A stretch of 64,000 nt of DNA from Streptomyces sp. 11x1 (GCF_032598905.1 NZ_CP122458.1:8395001-8459000), one strand, 5' to 3'. Counted from the first letter of the stretch, positions 26,197 through 34,923 are shown. Notes: generated by a model not told the origin, from the letters alone. Made by a program: numbers and translations.

Positions 26197-27594
26197 GTGA
26201 CGTCCCGTAATCCGCGCGACTCCAGGCTCCGACTCGTCGGCCCGCGAACCCTGGCCGCCGCTCCCCGAGCAGCAGTGACCCAGCGCCGCCGACCGGCTCC
26301 CCGGCCCCCGGAGGGCACACCGCCGCCCGTGGAACTCGCCCGCATGGCCCGCGCCGTCCTGTCGGACGCGGCCCGCGTCGCCCGCTGGGCCGATGCCGCG
26401 CTGCGCCCCGGCCGCGAGGGCGCGAGCCCCGACGGCAAGGGCACCCTCTCCGTCGCGACCGCCGAACGGGCCGCCGCCGACCTGGGGCTGACCCCGGATC
26501 AGGTCCGCCACGACTGGGACACGGCGCGCCTGGCCGGACTCGTCGAGGTGCACGGCGACAGCGCACGCCCCGGCTGGCGCCTGCGTGCCTGGAACCGCGA
26601 CGACAGCGCCGTACTCCGCGGCTGGGTCGCGTTCTTCGACGCCTGGTCCATCGCCTACCCGGAACCCGAGGACCGGGAGCCGGCGGCGGTCGCCGAGGTC
26701 GTCTCGGCCATGCCCCAGGTCCTCTCGTTCCTCCAGCTCTCCGCCGGGCCCGTCCCCGTGGAGCAGCTCCTCGACCTCCTGGAACAGCGGGTCACCGAAC
26801 TGCGCACCGAGCGCTGCGAGGTCCCCTACGGGCCGCAGCCCGAGCCCGGCGCGGAACCCACCGCCGAGGACACCCCCCTCGCCCCGCTCCTCGACTGGTC
26901 GCTGCGCGCCCTCGCCTCCGTCGGCGCCCTCACCTACGGCGACGGCCAGGCCACCCTCACCCCGCTCGGCAGCTGGGCGGTCTGGGTCAAACTCGAACAG
27001 ATCTGTGTCGCCGCGCAGAGCCCCGCCGGGAACATCGAGGTCTCCGCCGAGGACATGCTCAGAGGCTGTGCCCAGCTCCGCCCGAACGCGGCCCGCGCCG
27101 AATACCGCGCCTGGCTCGCCGCCCGCCCCGTCGGCGGCGCCGTCACCGAACTCATCGACGCCGCCCGGGGCGAGGACGCCCTCATCCGGGGCCTCGCCTT
27201 CGAGGCCCTGAGGGTCGTGGGCGCCCCCGCGGAACCCGACGTCCGCACCGTCGCCGACGAGACCCCGCTGCGCCCCTACGCCCTGCTGTGGCTCGCCGAG
27301 CACGACGGCGCCGACCCCGAGGACGCGCACGAGGTCCTCACCCGGGAGGAGTCCACCTGGCTCTGGGTCGACACCGCCGCCGCCGTCGCCGACCACGGCG
27401 AGGCACCCCTGCTCGTACGGCATCTGGAGTCCGCCGTGCAGCCCACGGTCCCCGCGCTGCTCGACGAGGTCCGTGCGGTCGGCCACCCCCGCACCGTCCA
27501 GGTCCTGGTGGCTCTCGCCGCGGCCCACCCCGACCCGGCCCTCGCCAAGGCCGTGCGCCGGGCCGCCTTCCAGGTGCACACCGGGGGCAGTTGA
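26197..27594 (+). CDS. Conserved Streptomyces protein of unknown function
   Basis: A 465-residue soluble, acidic, mostly helical protein starting VTSRNPRDSR at GTG 26197, with GGAAG 9 bp upstream. The N-terminal 45 residues are basic and Pro-rich. The region from about residue 60 (MARAVLSDAARVARWADAAL) resembles winged-helix or helical-repeat folds. The C-terminal third has HEAT-like Ala/Leu helices (VRAVGHPRTVQVLVALAAA). I recognise no catalytic motif. The 215 bp upstream hold two ACATTCCGTTT direct repeats (26062-26072 and 26152-26162). It ends 22 bp from the convergent VOC gene. Confidence 0.7.
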   Translation: MTSRNPRDSRLRLVGPRTLAAAPRAAVTQRRRPAPRPPEGTPPPVELARMARAVLSDAARVARWADAALRPGREGASPDGKGTLSVATAERAAADLGLTPDQVRHDWDTARLAGLVEVHGDSARPGWRLRAWNRDDSAVLRGWVAFFDAWSIAYPEPEDREPAAVAEVVSAMPQVLSFLQLSAGPVPVEQLLDLLEQRVTELRTERCEVPYGPQPEPGAEPTAEDTPLAPLLDWSLRALASVGALTYGDGQATLTPLGSWAVWVKLEQICVAAQSPAGNIEVSAEDMLRGCAQLRPNAARAEYRAWLAARPVGGAVTELIDAARGEDALIRGLAFEALRVVGAPAEPDVRTVADETPLRPYALLWLAEHDGADPEDAHEVLTREESTWLWVDTAAAVADHGEAPLLVRHLESAVQPTVPALLDEVRAVGHPRTVQVLVALAAAHPDPALAKAVRRAAFQVHTGGS

Positions 27595-27616
27595 CCCGGA
27601 AGGGGGCCTGAGGGCG

Positions 27617-28030
27617 TCAGCCGCCGGTCTCGGGGGCGTACGTGCCGAAGCTCCACACATTGCCCTCGGCGTCCCGGGCCATGTAGTCCCGGGAGCCGTA
27701 GTCCTGGTCCGTCGGGGGCATCAGGATCTCCACGCCGTGCTCCACGGCCCGCCGGTGGTGGGCGTCCACGTCATCCACGACGACGTACACGCCGGTGGGC
27801 CCCGCGCCCTTCATCGCGCCGTCGAAGACGCTGCCGCTGCCCTTGGAACCGATCATCACCGCGCCGTTGCCCTGGGTGAGTTCGGCGTGCCGCACGATGC
27901 CGTCCTCGCCCTCGTACACCGAGAGCTCGGTGAAGCCCAGCGCCTCCGTGAGCTGCCTGACGGCGGCCCGGGCGTCCGCGTAGAGCAGCGTCGGACAGAT
28001 GCTCGGGCGTCCGTCGCCCTTGCCCGTCAT
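27617..28030 (-). CDS. VOC-family (glyoxalase-like) protein
   Basis: A 137-residue protein of the vicinal-oxygen-chelate fold, made of two beta-alpha-beta-beta-beta halves. The first is CPTLLYADARAAVRQLTEALGF; the second starts at VYVVVDDVDAHHRRAVEHG and ends RDYMARDAEGNVWSFGTY. This is the common PhnB/glyoxalase-like subgroup whose substrate is unknown. ATG 28030 starts the fold correctly, with GAGGAT about 11 bp upstream. It lies divergent from the ABC-F gene and convergent with the hypothetical gene. Confidence 0.85.
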   Translation of the reverse strand: MTGKGDGRPSICPTLLYADARAAVRQLTEALGFTELSVYEGEDGIVRHAELTQGNGAVMIGSKGSGSVFDGAMKGAGPTGVYVVVDDVDAHHRRAVEHGVEILMPPTDQDYGSRDYMARDAEGNVWSFGTYAPETGG

Positions 28031-28290
28031 ACCGATCACATCCTCGTCTGTGTCTGTCGTCCGGAAAAGGACCCACTGCCCAGCTTTGCACCCGCCACTG
28101 ACATCGCCCCGCCCAGCGGACGCGGAGGGGGGTCCGGTGACCGAGACCACGTGATCCCTTGTCGCGCGGGCGGAAAACCGCTTGCTGCCCCCAGTTAGAA
28201 TCGGCCCATGGCCATTCTCCTCGCGCATTAGACGGCGGGAACGTCCTCAGCCGCCCACACCCGCCACCCAATCCGCCCTGGAGTCTGTCC

Positions 28291-29889
28291 GTGATCTCCG
28301 CCTCCGCCGTCGAGCTGCGCGCCGGTGCACGCGTTCTGATCGAGTCCGCCACCTTCCGTATCGCCAAGGGCGACCGCATCGGCCTGGTCGGCCGCAACGG
28401 CGCCGGCAAGACCACCCTCACCAAGTGCCTGGCCGGCGAGGGCATCCCGGCCGGCGGCACCATCACCCGCTCCGGCGAGGTCGGCTACCTCCCGCAGGAC
28501 CCCCGCACCGGCGACCTCGACGTCCTCGCCCGTGACCGCATCCTCTCCGCGCGCGGCCTCGACGTACTGATCCGCAAGATGCGCGACAACGAGCAGAGGA
28601 TCGCGAACGGCCAGGGCGCGACCCGGGAGAAGGCGCTGAAGCAGTACGAGCGCCAGGAGACGGAGTTCCTCACCAAGGGCGGGTACGCCGCCGAGGCCGA
28701 GGCCGCCACCATCGCCGCCGCGCTCAACCTGCCCGACCGGGTGCTCGGCCAGCCGCTGCACACCCTCTCCGGTGGTCAGCGCCGCCGTATCGAGCTGGCC
28801 CGGATCCTGTTCTCCGACGCCGACACCCTGCTCCTCGACGAGCCGACCAACCACCTCGACGCGGACTCGATCGTCTGGCTGCGCGACTACCTCAAGACCT
28901 ACCGCGGCGGCTTCATCGTGATCTCCCACGACGTCGACCTGGTCGAGACGGTCGTCAACAAGGTGTTCTACCTGGACGCCAACCGCGCGGAGATCGACGT
29001 CTACAACATGGGCTGGAAGCTCTACCAGCAGCAGCGCGAGGCCGACGAGAAGCGCCGCAAGCGCGAACGGCAGAACGCCGAGAAGAAGGCCGCCGCCCTG
29101 CATTCGCAGGCGGACAAGATGCGCGCCAAGGCCACCAAGACCGTCGCCGCGCAGAACATGGCCAAGCGTGCCGACCGGCTGCTGGCCGGCCTGGACGCCG
29201 TCCGGGTCTCCGACAAGGTCGCCAAGCTGCGCTTCCCCGAGCCCGCGCCCTGCGGCAAGACCCCGCTCACCGCCGAGGGCCTGTCGAAGTCCTACGGCTC
29301 GCTGGAGATCTTCACGGACGTCGACCTGGCCATCGACAAGGGCTCCCGGGTCGTCATCCTCGGCCTCAACGGCGCGGGCAAGACCACCCTCCTCCGCCTC
29401 CTCGGCGGCGTCGAGAAGCCCGACACCGGCCAGGTGATCGAGGGCCACGGCCTCAAGCTCGGGTACTACGCCCAGGAGCACGAGACCCTCGACCCCGAGC
29501 GCACCGTCCTGGAGAACATGCGCTCCGCCTCGCCCGACCTGGACCTGGTCGAGATCCGCAAGACGCTCGGCTCGTTCCTGTTCTCCGGCGACGACGTCGA
29601 CAAGCCGGCCGGGGTCCTCTCCGGCGGCGAGAAGACCCGTCTCGCGCTCGCCACCCTGGTGGTGTCCTCCGCGAACGTCCTTCTGCTCGACGAACCGACG
29701 AACAACCTCGACCCCGCCAGCCGCGAGGAGATCCTCGGCGCCCTGCGCACCTACAAGGGCGCGGTCGTCCTCGTCACCCACGACGAGGGGGCGGTCGAGG
29801 CGCTCCAGCCCGAGCGGATCATCCTGCTGCCGGACGGTGTCGAGGATCTGTGGGGCGCGGACTACGCGGATCTCGTCGCACTCGCCTGA
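28291..29889 (+). CDS. ABC-F family ATPase (ribosome-associated type)
   Basis: The 532-residue protein has two ATP-binding cassettes and no membrane domain. Walker A motifs are GRNGAGKTT and GLNGAGKTT; signature motifs are LSGGQRRRIELA and LSGGEKTRLALA; Walker B motifs are LLLDEPTNHLD and LLLDEPTNNLD. The charged inter-domain linker (about 235-330, rich in KRRKRERQNAEKK) is the ABC-F P-site tRNA-interacting region. ABC-F proteins act on ribosomes in translation control or antibiotic protection; which applies here is not clear. GTG 28291 has GGAG 9 bp upstream. The stop codon lies in the first of two 13-bp tandem repeats. Confidence 0.92.
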   Translation: MISASAVELRAGARVLIESATFRIAKGDRIGLVGRNGAGKTTLTKCLAGEGIPAGGTITRSGEVGYLPQDPRTGDLDVLARDRILSARGLDVLIRKMRDNEQRIANGQGATREKALKQYERQETEFLTKGGYAAEAEAATIAAALNLPDRVLGQPLHTLSGGQRRRIELARILFSDADTLLLDEPTNHLDADSIVWLRDYLKTYRGGFIVISHDVDLVETVVNKVFYLDANRAEIDVYNMGWKLYQQQREADEKRRKRERQNAEKKAAALHSQADKMRAKATKTVAAQNMAKRADRLLAGLDAVRVSDKVAKLRFPEPAPCGKTPLTAEGLSKSYGSLEIFTDVDLAIDKGSRVVILGLNGAGKTTLLRLLGGVEKPDTGQVIEGHGLKLGYYAQEHETLDPERTVLENMRSASPDLDLVEIRKTLGSFLFSGDDVDKPAGVLSGGEKTRLALATLVVSSANVLLLDEPTNNLDPASREEILGALRTYKGAVVLVTHDEGAVEALQPERIILLPDGVEDLWGADYADLVALA

Positions 29890-29969
29890 TCCAATGCGTT
29901 GATCCAATGCGTTGATCAACTGCCGCTGGATCATTCGGCCCATCGGTGATCCATCATCTGTGTGAGATC
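29888..29969. promoter_or_regulatory. Cluster of six GATC sites with a 13-bp tandem duplication, upstream of gbn
   Basis: Six GATC tetramers occur in 82 bp (29888, 29901, 29914, 29929, 29948, 29966), the first three exactly 13 bp apart within GATCCAATGCGTT repeats. Gbn, encoded 270 bp downstream, is reported to bind a GATC-core motif, as I recall, and another GATC (30196) lies just before its start. A binding and autoregulation region is inferred. The rest of 29970-30238 holds a terminator and the gbn leader. Confidence 0.4.
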
Positions 29970-30002
29970 TCCTCGTACCGAGGTGTGTCCTACATCGATT
30001 TC

Positions 30003-30037
30003 ACGGCCGAGCCCTTCTGTGCGAAGGGCTCGGCCGT
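30003..30037. terminator. Strong intrinsic hairpin after the ABC-F gene
   Basis: A perfect 14-bp stem (ACGGCCGAGCCCTT / AAGGGCTCGGCCGT) closes a 7-nt loop, 113 bp after the ABC-F stop and before the gbn leader. GC-rich hairpins without long U-tracts commonly terminate in Streptomyces. Confidence 0.75.
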
Positions 30038-30238
30038 CGTGCGTCTCTGACCTGGGGCTTCACGGAACAACCCGTTCGGCCGTACGGACACGACCGGGCG
30101 GAATCGCAGATTCCGCTCGTGGGGACGCGCTCCTGTCGTCACAACCTTGTCGCACGGACCTTGCCGAATGGGTGGCCAACCCGCCCCGGAGGGGTGATCA
30201 TGAGGAGACCAGAGCGCACTTCCCATGAGGAGGACCGG

Positions 30239-30460
30239 GTGGCCGAGACTCTGAAGAAGGGCAGCCGGGTTACCGGCGCCGCGCGCGACAAGCTCGCGGC
30301 AGACCTGAAGAAGAAGTACGACTCCGGTGCGAGCATTCGGGCGCTGGCCGAGGAAACCGGCCGCTCGTATGGCTTCGTACACCGGATGCTCAGCGAGTCG
30401 GGCGTCACGCTCCGAGGGCGTGGCGGCGCGACGCGGGGCAAGAAGGCCGCGTCGGCCTGA
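30239..30460 (+). CDS. gbn: Gbn-type nucleoid-associated protein (SCO1839 orthologue)
   Basis: Exactly 73 residues from GTG 30239, beginning VAETLKKGSRVTGAARDKLA. A central helix-turn-helix (SIRALAEETGRSYGFVHRML) is flanked by Lys/Arg-rich tails. Length, sequence and position next to an enoyl-CoA hydratase and an ABC-F gene agree with S. coelicolor SCO1839, described as the genome-wide binding nucleoid protein Gbn that affects development and antibiotics. AGGAGG lies 5 bp upstream of this GTG. An upstream ATG (30200) with its own GGAGG would add 13 residues. A hairpin at 30491-30522 follows the gene. Confidence 0.85.
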   Translation: MAETLKKGSRVTGAARDKLAADLKKKYDSGASIRALAEETGRSYGFVHRMLSESGVTLRGRGGATRGKKAASA

Positions 30461-30490
30461 CGCCGGGCGGCCCATCGGCTTCGATGGTGG

Positions 30491-30522
30491 CCACCCGGTC
30501 GGTCGGCTGATCGACCGGGTGG
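30491..30522 (+). terminator. Intrinsic hairpin after gbn
   Basis: An 11-bp perfect stem (CCACCCGGTCG / CGACCGGGTGG) with a 10-nt loop followed by TTACTGT lies 30 bp after the gbn stop and before the enoyl-CoA hydratase gene. Confidence 0.7.
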
Positions 30523-30585
30523 TTACTGTGCAGTCACTTAGTGATGCTCCATCGCTCTGCTGACCGCACCCATCGGAGGCGCACC

Positions 30586-31377
30586 ATGGCTTCGCTCGAA
30601 CCGCTGCTCGACAAGGACGGCGTACGGCTCACCGTCGACGACGCCATCGCCACGGTGACGCTGACCAATCCGGCCAAGCGCAACGCGCAGAGCCCCGCCC
30701 TGTGGCGGGCGCTCACCGAGGCCGGGCGGTCGGTGCCGGGCTCCGTCCGCGTGGTCGTGCTGCGGGCCGAGGGCAAATCGTTCTCCGCCGGACTCAACCG
30801 GCAGATGTTCACGCCCGAAGGCATCGAAGGGGAGCCGTCGTTCATCGAGCTCGCGCGTCGTGACGACGCCGGGCTCGACGCGACCATCGCCGAGTACCAG
30901 GAGGCGTTCACCTGGTGGCGGCGCAACGACATCGTGTCCGTCGCCGCCGTGCAGGGACACGCCGTCGGAGCGGGCTTCCAGCTTGCTCTCGCCTGTGACC
31001 TGCGCGTCGTCGCCGACGACGTGCAGTTCGCCATGCTCGAAACCAGCCTGGGACTCGTGCCCGACCTCACCGGGACACACCCCTTGGTGAGCCTCGTCGG
31101 GTACGCCCGCGCGCTGGAGATCTGCCTCACCGGACGGTTCGTCCAGGCGGACGAGGCCCAGCGGATCGGCCTTGCGAACCTCGCTGTGCCCGCCGACCAG
31201 CTCGACGACGCGGTGCGCGACCTCGCCGGGGCGCTGGTGACCGCGCCCCGGGACGCGGTCGTCGAGACCAAGGCGCTGCTGCGCGGTGCCCAGGGCCGCG
31301 ACTACGACGAACAGCGGGCGGCGGAGCGGGCGGCCCAGGCCCGACGCCTGCGGGACCTCGCGGGAATCGGCGAGTAG
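30586..31377 (+). CDS. Enoyl-CoA hydratase/isomerase family protein
   Basis: The 263-residue crotonase-fold protein has the CoA/oxyanion-hole motifs AEGKSFSAGLNRQMF (about residues 64-78) and VQGHAVGAGFQLALACD (about 122-138), and a second glutamate region in MLETSLGLVPDLTGT. Crotonase family members hydrate or isomerise enoyl-CoA thioesters; the substrate cannot be read from sequence. ATG 30586 has GGAGG 6 bp upstream. In S. coelicolor the gene after gbn is of the same type, as I recall. The gap to 31513 contains short direct repeats (GCGGGATCAGG twice) and no gene. Confidence 0.88.
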   Translation: MASLEPLLDKDGVRLTVDDAIATVTLTNPAKRNAQSPALWRALTEAGRSVPGSVRVVVLRAEGKSFSAGLNRQMFTPEGIEGEPSFIELARRDDAGLDATIAEYQEAFTWWRRNDIVSVAAVQGHAVGAGFQLALACDLRVVADDVQFAMLETSLGLVPDLTGTHPLVSLVGYARALEICLTGRFVQADEAQRIGLANLAVPADQLDDAVRDLAGALVTAPRDAVVETKALLRGAQGRDYDEQRAAERAAQARRLRDLAGIGE

Positions 31378-31512
31378 CCGGTCGGTGGCCCCTGGGGCTC
31401 AGGGGCCGACCGCCGCGCTTCGGGCGCACACGCCGACCGTCCGATCAGAGATCACGAGCCGACCGTCCGATGCGGGACGCGCGGGATGCGGGATCAGGCG
31501 CGGGACGCGGGA

Positions 31513-32334
31513 TCAGGTGTCGACCGCCGTGATGAGAACCGCCACCGACGGGTGGTCCGGCAGCGCGTCGCTCACCGCCGCCCGTACCCCGCGGGCCACG
31601 TCCAGGGCACGTCGTTCCCCCGTCACCGCCAGTTCCACGCGGACATGGCGGCGGGGGAGAGCCGGCCCGGCGGCGATGTCGACCGCACGGCCGAGACCGC
31701 CGAGGCCGCCGAGCCCGGCCGGGACACCGTCATCCCCGAGGCCGGCGGTCAGACGGGCGACGCCCGGGACGGTGAGCGCCGCCGCGGCCACCCGGGACTC
31801 CTCGTCGTCGCCCGTCGGCACGGCCGCAGCGGTGGGCGACGGTTCGGGCGCCGGGCCGGACGGCGCCGCGTCGGCCTCCAGTGGATCGGACACCCCCGCG
31901 TCCTCCTCCACCAGATGCGTCACCCGGAGATCCACCTCGGCCAGCGCCAGCCCGAGGCGTTCCCCGGCGGCCGTGAACAGGGCCGTCCGCAGCCGGGCCG
32001 CCGTGGCCGGGAGGGGCTCGGCGGCCGGGCCCGCCGTGGCCCCGAGGTCGGCCGTGACCCGGAGCGGACCGGGCGGCAGGGCACTCGGGGGCCGCGGCAC
32101 CGCCGTCTCGTGCCCGGAGCCTCTCCCGTCCCCACCCGGCTCCTCACCGGCGTCGACGGGAGAGATACGGAGTGCGCCGAGGGTCAGCCCGCGCAGGGAC
32201 GCGGCCGCGTGGCGCAGGGTCGTCCCCGCCGCGCTCTCCGTGATCCACGCGCCGTCGTGCGGGCCGCCCAGGGGGAGTACGCGGCCGAGCCCGAGTTGTC
32301 GGCGCACCGCCTGCGTCCAACCGTCAGCCGTCAT
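31513..32334 (-). CDS. Conserved protein annotated as nucleopolyhedrovirus-P10-like, next to Asp23 genes
   Basis: The 273-residue soluble protein is rich in Ala, Gly and Pro. The N-terminal part (MTADGWTQAVRRQLGLGRVLPLGGPHDGAW) and the LTLGALRISPVD segment look like conserved cores. A middle Pro/Glu-rich region and a C-terminal beta-rich part (RRHVRVELAVTGERRALDVA) follow. The C-terminal half recalls Asp23-type repeats. Streptomyces homologues carry a viral P10 name that says nothing about function. The gene is divergent from the Asp23 operon, 87 bp away, and probably functions with it. Confidence 0.65.
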   Translation of the reverse strand: MTADGWTQAVRRQLGLGRVLPLGGPHDGAWITESAAGTTLRHAAASLRGLTLGALRISPVDAGEEPGGDGRGSGHETAVPRPPSALPPGPLRVTADLGATAGPAAEPLPATAARLRTALFTAAGERLGLALAEVDLRVTHLVEEDAGVSDPLEADAAPSGPAPEPSPTAAAVPTGDDEESRVAAAALTVPGVARLTAGLGDDGVPAGLGGLGGLGRAVDIAAGPALPRRHVRVELAVTGERRALDVARGVRAAVSDALPDHPSVAVLITAVDT

Positions 32335-32421
32335 TCCTCCAGCCTGCCGCATCCCCGGCGCGCGGTGCCGCAACCGCGCTTACTGTGGGCTTGAGGGGGA
32401 CGACCGGAAGGGACTGACGGC

Positions 32422-32907
32422 ATGACTGACATGACGGAGCGGAACCGGACGGAAGGGCCCGACACCACCAAGGAGCCGACGCAGGTCGGACGCAGGGCTA
32501 CGCGGCGCGGCGGCGGTGATCCGGCGGAACGGGGGCGTACCACCATCGCCGACGGCGTCGTGGAGAAGATCGCCGGGATGGCCGCGCGGGAGGTGGTGGG
32601 CGTCCACGCCATGGGCAGCGGACTGTCCCGGACCTTCGGCGCCGTGCGCGACCGGGTCCCCGGCGGGGCCAAGTCCGTGACCCGGGGTGTGAAGGTCGAG
32701 GTCGGCGAGGTGCAGACCGCGCTCGACCTGGAGATCGTCGTCGACTACGGGGTGTCCATCAGCGATGTGGCCCGTGATGTGCGCGAGAACGTCATCGCGG
32801 CCGTCGAGCGGATGACCGGCCTGGAGGTCGTCGAGGTCAACATCGCCGTCAGCGATGTGAAGCTGCCGGACGAGGAGGACGAGGAGCCGGAGTCCCGGCT
32901 GCGGTGA
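32422..32907 (+). CDS. Asp23/Gls24 family envelope stress protein
   Basis: A 161-residue protein with a charged N-terminus (about 40 residues) and an Asp23 domain: GRTTIADGVVEKIAGMAAREVVGVHAM, then GVKVEVGEVQTALDLEIVVDYG and VRENVIAAVERMTGLEVVEVNIAV. In Gram-positives, Asp23 polymers lie under the membrane and are tethered by AmaP, which is encoded four genes downstream. It is the first gene of a five-gene plus-strand cluster with short spacings. Confidence 0.9.
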   Translation: MTDMTERNRTEGPDTTKEPTQVGRRATRRGGGDPAERGRTTIADGVVEKIAGMAAREVVGVHAMGSGLSRTFGAVRDRVPGGAKSVTRGVKVEVGEVQTALDLEIVVDYGVSISDVARDVRENVIAAVERMTGLEVVEVNIAVSDVKLPDEEDEEPESRLR

Positions 32908-32990
32908 GGGGAGCTTCCGCCCTCACCGCACAGGTGCCTCGAAGCCCGTTCGTCCGGTGTCAGGAGTCTCCGAGTCGCTAGGAGCGCAGC

Positions 32991-33176
32991 ATGAGCTTGG
33001 CCGTGATCGGCATGATCGCCGGGATGGCGCTGGGCTTCGCCGGATACTTCGGCGGATTCGGGGCTTTCCTGCTGGTGGCGGCGCTGGGTGCCGTCGGCTT
33101 CGTCGTCGGCCGGTTCCTGGAGGGGGACCTGGAGCTGGGCGACTTCTTCCGCCCGCGTGACGACCGACGCCGATGA
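32991..33176 (+). CDS. Small membrane protein of the Asp23 cluster (DUF2273-like)
   Basis: The 61-residue protein has two hydrophobic helices (about residues 2-20 and 23-43) and an acidic then basic tail (EGDLELGDFFRPRDDRRR). The size and helix layout match the small DUF2273-type proteins that accompany Asp23 and AmaP genes. Its stop overlaps the next start (ATGA at 33173-33176), so the two are translationally coupled. It is preceded by a well-spaced ribosome site (GGAGCGCAGC). Confidence 0.75.
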   Translation: MSLAVIGMIAGMALGFAGYFGGFGAFLLVAALGAVGFVVGRFLEGDLELGDFFRPRDDRRR

Positions 33177-33556
33177 ACCCGGTGGACGGCGGACATCCCC
33201 CCAAGACGCGGGAGACGAGCACCGTCGCGCCCGGTGAACGCGGGGCGACCCGGATCGCCGACCGGGTGGTCGCGAAGATCGCCGCCCAGGCGGCGCGCGA
33301 GGCACTGGAGGCGCCGGCGCCCGCCTCCGCGCCCCCGAACGCCACCGTGGTCGTCCTTCATGAGACCGCGCGCGTCCGCGTCACGCTCGGGCTTCCCTAC
33401 CCCTCGGACATCGGTGGCCAGTGCGCTGCGGTGCGTCGCCATGTCATCGAGCGGGTAGGGACGTTGGCGGGAATGCGCGTGACGGAGGTGGCCGTCCAGG
33501 TGGAACGGCTGCACCTGGCACACGCACACGACGTGGCACAGGGGAGGACGCGATGA
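33173..33556 (+). CDS. Second, reduced Asp23/Gls24-like protein
   Basis: The 127-residue protein retains the Asp23 core: GATRIADRVVAKIAAQAAREAL, then VVVLHETARVRVTLGLPYPSDIG and VRRHVIERVGTLAGMRVTEVAV. It lacks the long basic middle region of its neighbour at 32422. Start and stop overlap the flanking genes by 4 bp each (ATGA), giving tight stoichiometric coupling. It may form mixed assemblies with the first Asp23 protein. Confidence 0.82.
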   Translation: MNPVDGGHPPKTRETSTVAPGERGATRIADRVVAKIAAQAAREALEAPAPASAPPNATVVVLHETARVRVTLGLPYPSDIGGQCAAVRRHVIERVGTLAGMRVTEVAVQVERLHLAHAHDVAQGRTR

Positions 33557-34338
33557 GCGAACCCCAACGCACCGAAGGCACCACGCGACGACTACCCGTC
33601 ATCGAGAAGGCCACGGAAAAGGCCACGGACGGGGCCGCGGAGAGGACCGCCGAGCAGCAGCCCGAGGAGCGGGGCGGCGACCCGATCGACGCGGCCGTCG
33701 GCGAGAAGGCGGCCGGCCGCGATCCGGACCAGTCCGCGTCCGCCTCCGCCTACCACCCGCCGCCCGCCCCGGACGGCGAGAAGGGCGAGAACGGCGGCGA
33801 GCGGCGCTTCTGGTCCGCGCGCAGAGTCCCCGCGGGTGTCCTCGCGGTACTGCTCCTCGCGGGCGCGGGTCTCCTCCTGTACGACGTGGTCGCCGTCCGT
33901 GCCGACCGGCCAGCCATGGCGTGGCGCCGCTCGCTCGCCCGGGAACTCGCCGAGCGGCCCCTCGACGACGCCTGGGTGCTCGTCGGCGCCGCGGTCGCCG
34001 TGCTCCTCGGCCTCTGGCTGCTGGTCCTGGCCGCCACCCCCGGGCTGCGTGACGTCCTGCCGATGCGCCGCGTCCACCCCCACGTACGGGCCGGGCTGCA
34101 CCGGGGCGCCGCCGCGCTGGCCCTGCGCGACCGGGCCATGGAGGTGTCCGGCGTGCAGTCCGTGCGGGTCCGGGCCGGGCGCAAGCGGGTCGACGTCCGC
34201 GCGGTGTCCCACTTCCGGGAACTCGACGACGTACGGGCCGACCTGGACGTCACGCTCGCCGACGGCATCCGGGGGCTCGGCCTGTCCCGGCCCCCGGCGC
34301 TCTCGGTGCATGTCCGCCGCCCCGGCCGGAAGGGGTGA
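33553..34338 (+). CDS. DUF6286-type membrane protein of the Asp23 cluster
   Basis: The 261-residue protein has a long acidic/basic disordered N-terminus (about 85 residues), two membrane helices (about 95-112 and 140-162) and a soluble C-terminal domain. That domain (MEVSGVQSVRVRAGRKRVDVRA...) resembles the AmaP/Asp23-binding fold. The family is found next to Asp23 and AmaP genes in streptomycetes. Coupled by ATGA overlap to the gene before; the amaP start follows its stop by 6 bp. Confidence 0.75.
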   Translation: MSEPQRTEGTTRRLPVIEKATEKATDGAAERTAEQQPEERGGDPIDAAVGEKAAGRDPDQSASASAYHPPPAPDGEKGENGGERRFWSARRVPAGVLAVLLLAGAGLLLYDVVAVRADRPAMAWRRSLARELAERPLDDAWVLVGAAVAVLLGLWLLVLAATPGLRDVLPMRRVHPHVRAGLHRGAAALALRDRAMEVSGVQSVRVRAGRKRVDVRAVSHFRELDDVRADLDVTLADGIRGLGLSRPPALSVHVRRPGRKG

Positions 34339-34344
34339 CGCGCG

Positions 34345-34923
34345 ATGCTGAGGATCGTCAACCGGGTACTGCTCGGACTCGTCGGGCTGGTGCTGGTCGT
34401 GGTCGGCGGCGCCGTCCTCACGGTGGGGCTCGGCGTGAACCCGCCCTCCTGGTGGCCGTACGACGGCCGCGGGGACGTGCTGCTCAGCGACGCCGACCGG
34501 ACGCGCTGGCGCGACTCCGGCTGGTGGTGGCCCACCGTGATCGCGGTGCTCGCCGTCCTCGTCCTGCTCGCCCTGTGGTGGCTGACGGTCCTGCTGCGCC
34601 GCCACCGTCTCGCCGAGGTGCTCGTCGACACGGGTGACGGCGAGGGCGCACTGCTGCGAGGGCGCGCGCTGGAGGGCGTCCTCACCGCCGAGGCGGCCGA
34701 CTCGGACGGCGTCGAACGCGCCCACGCCCGGCTGACCGGCCGCCGCAACGCGCCCGAGGCCCGGGTCCGCCTCCTCCTCCAGCCCCACCTGAACCCGGGG
34801 GACGCCCTGCACACGCTGACGACGGAGGCCCTGGCTCACGCCAGGGAGTCGGCGGGACTGGACGCGCTGCCGGCGGAGGTCCGGCTGCGCGGGGCCAAAC
34901 ACCGTGCGGAGAGGGTGAGTTGA
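34345..34923 (+). CDS. amaP: AmaP: membrane anchor for Asp23
   Basis: The 192-residue protein starts with two membrane helices (about residues 5-28 and 62-85) separated by a Trp-rich outer loop (NPPSWWPYDGRGD). The cytoplasmic C-terminal domain (from RRHRLAEVLVDTG) matches AmaP, which tethers Asp23 to the inner face of the membrane. It is the last gene of the cluster and ends 36 bp before the convergent SDR gene. Confidence 0.85.
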   Translation: MLRIVNRVLLGLVGLVLVVVGGAVLTVGLGVNPPSWWPYDGRGDVLLSDADRTRWRDSGWWWPTVIAVLAVLVLLALWWLTVLLRRHRLAEVLVDTGDGEGALLRGRALEGVLTAEAADSDGVERAHARLTGRRNAPEARVRLLLQPHLNPGDALHTLTTEALAHARESAGLDALPAEVRLRGAKHRAERVS

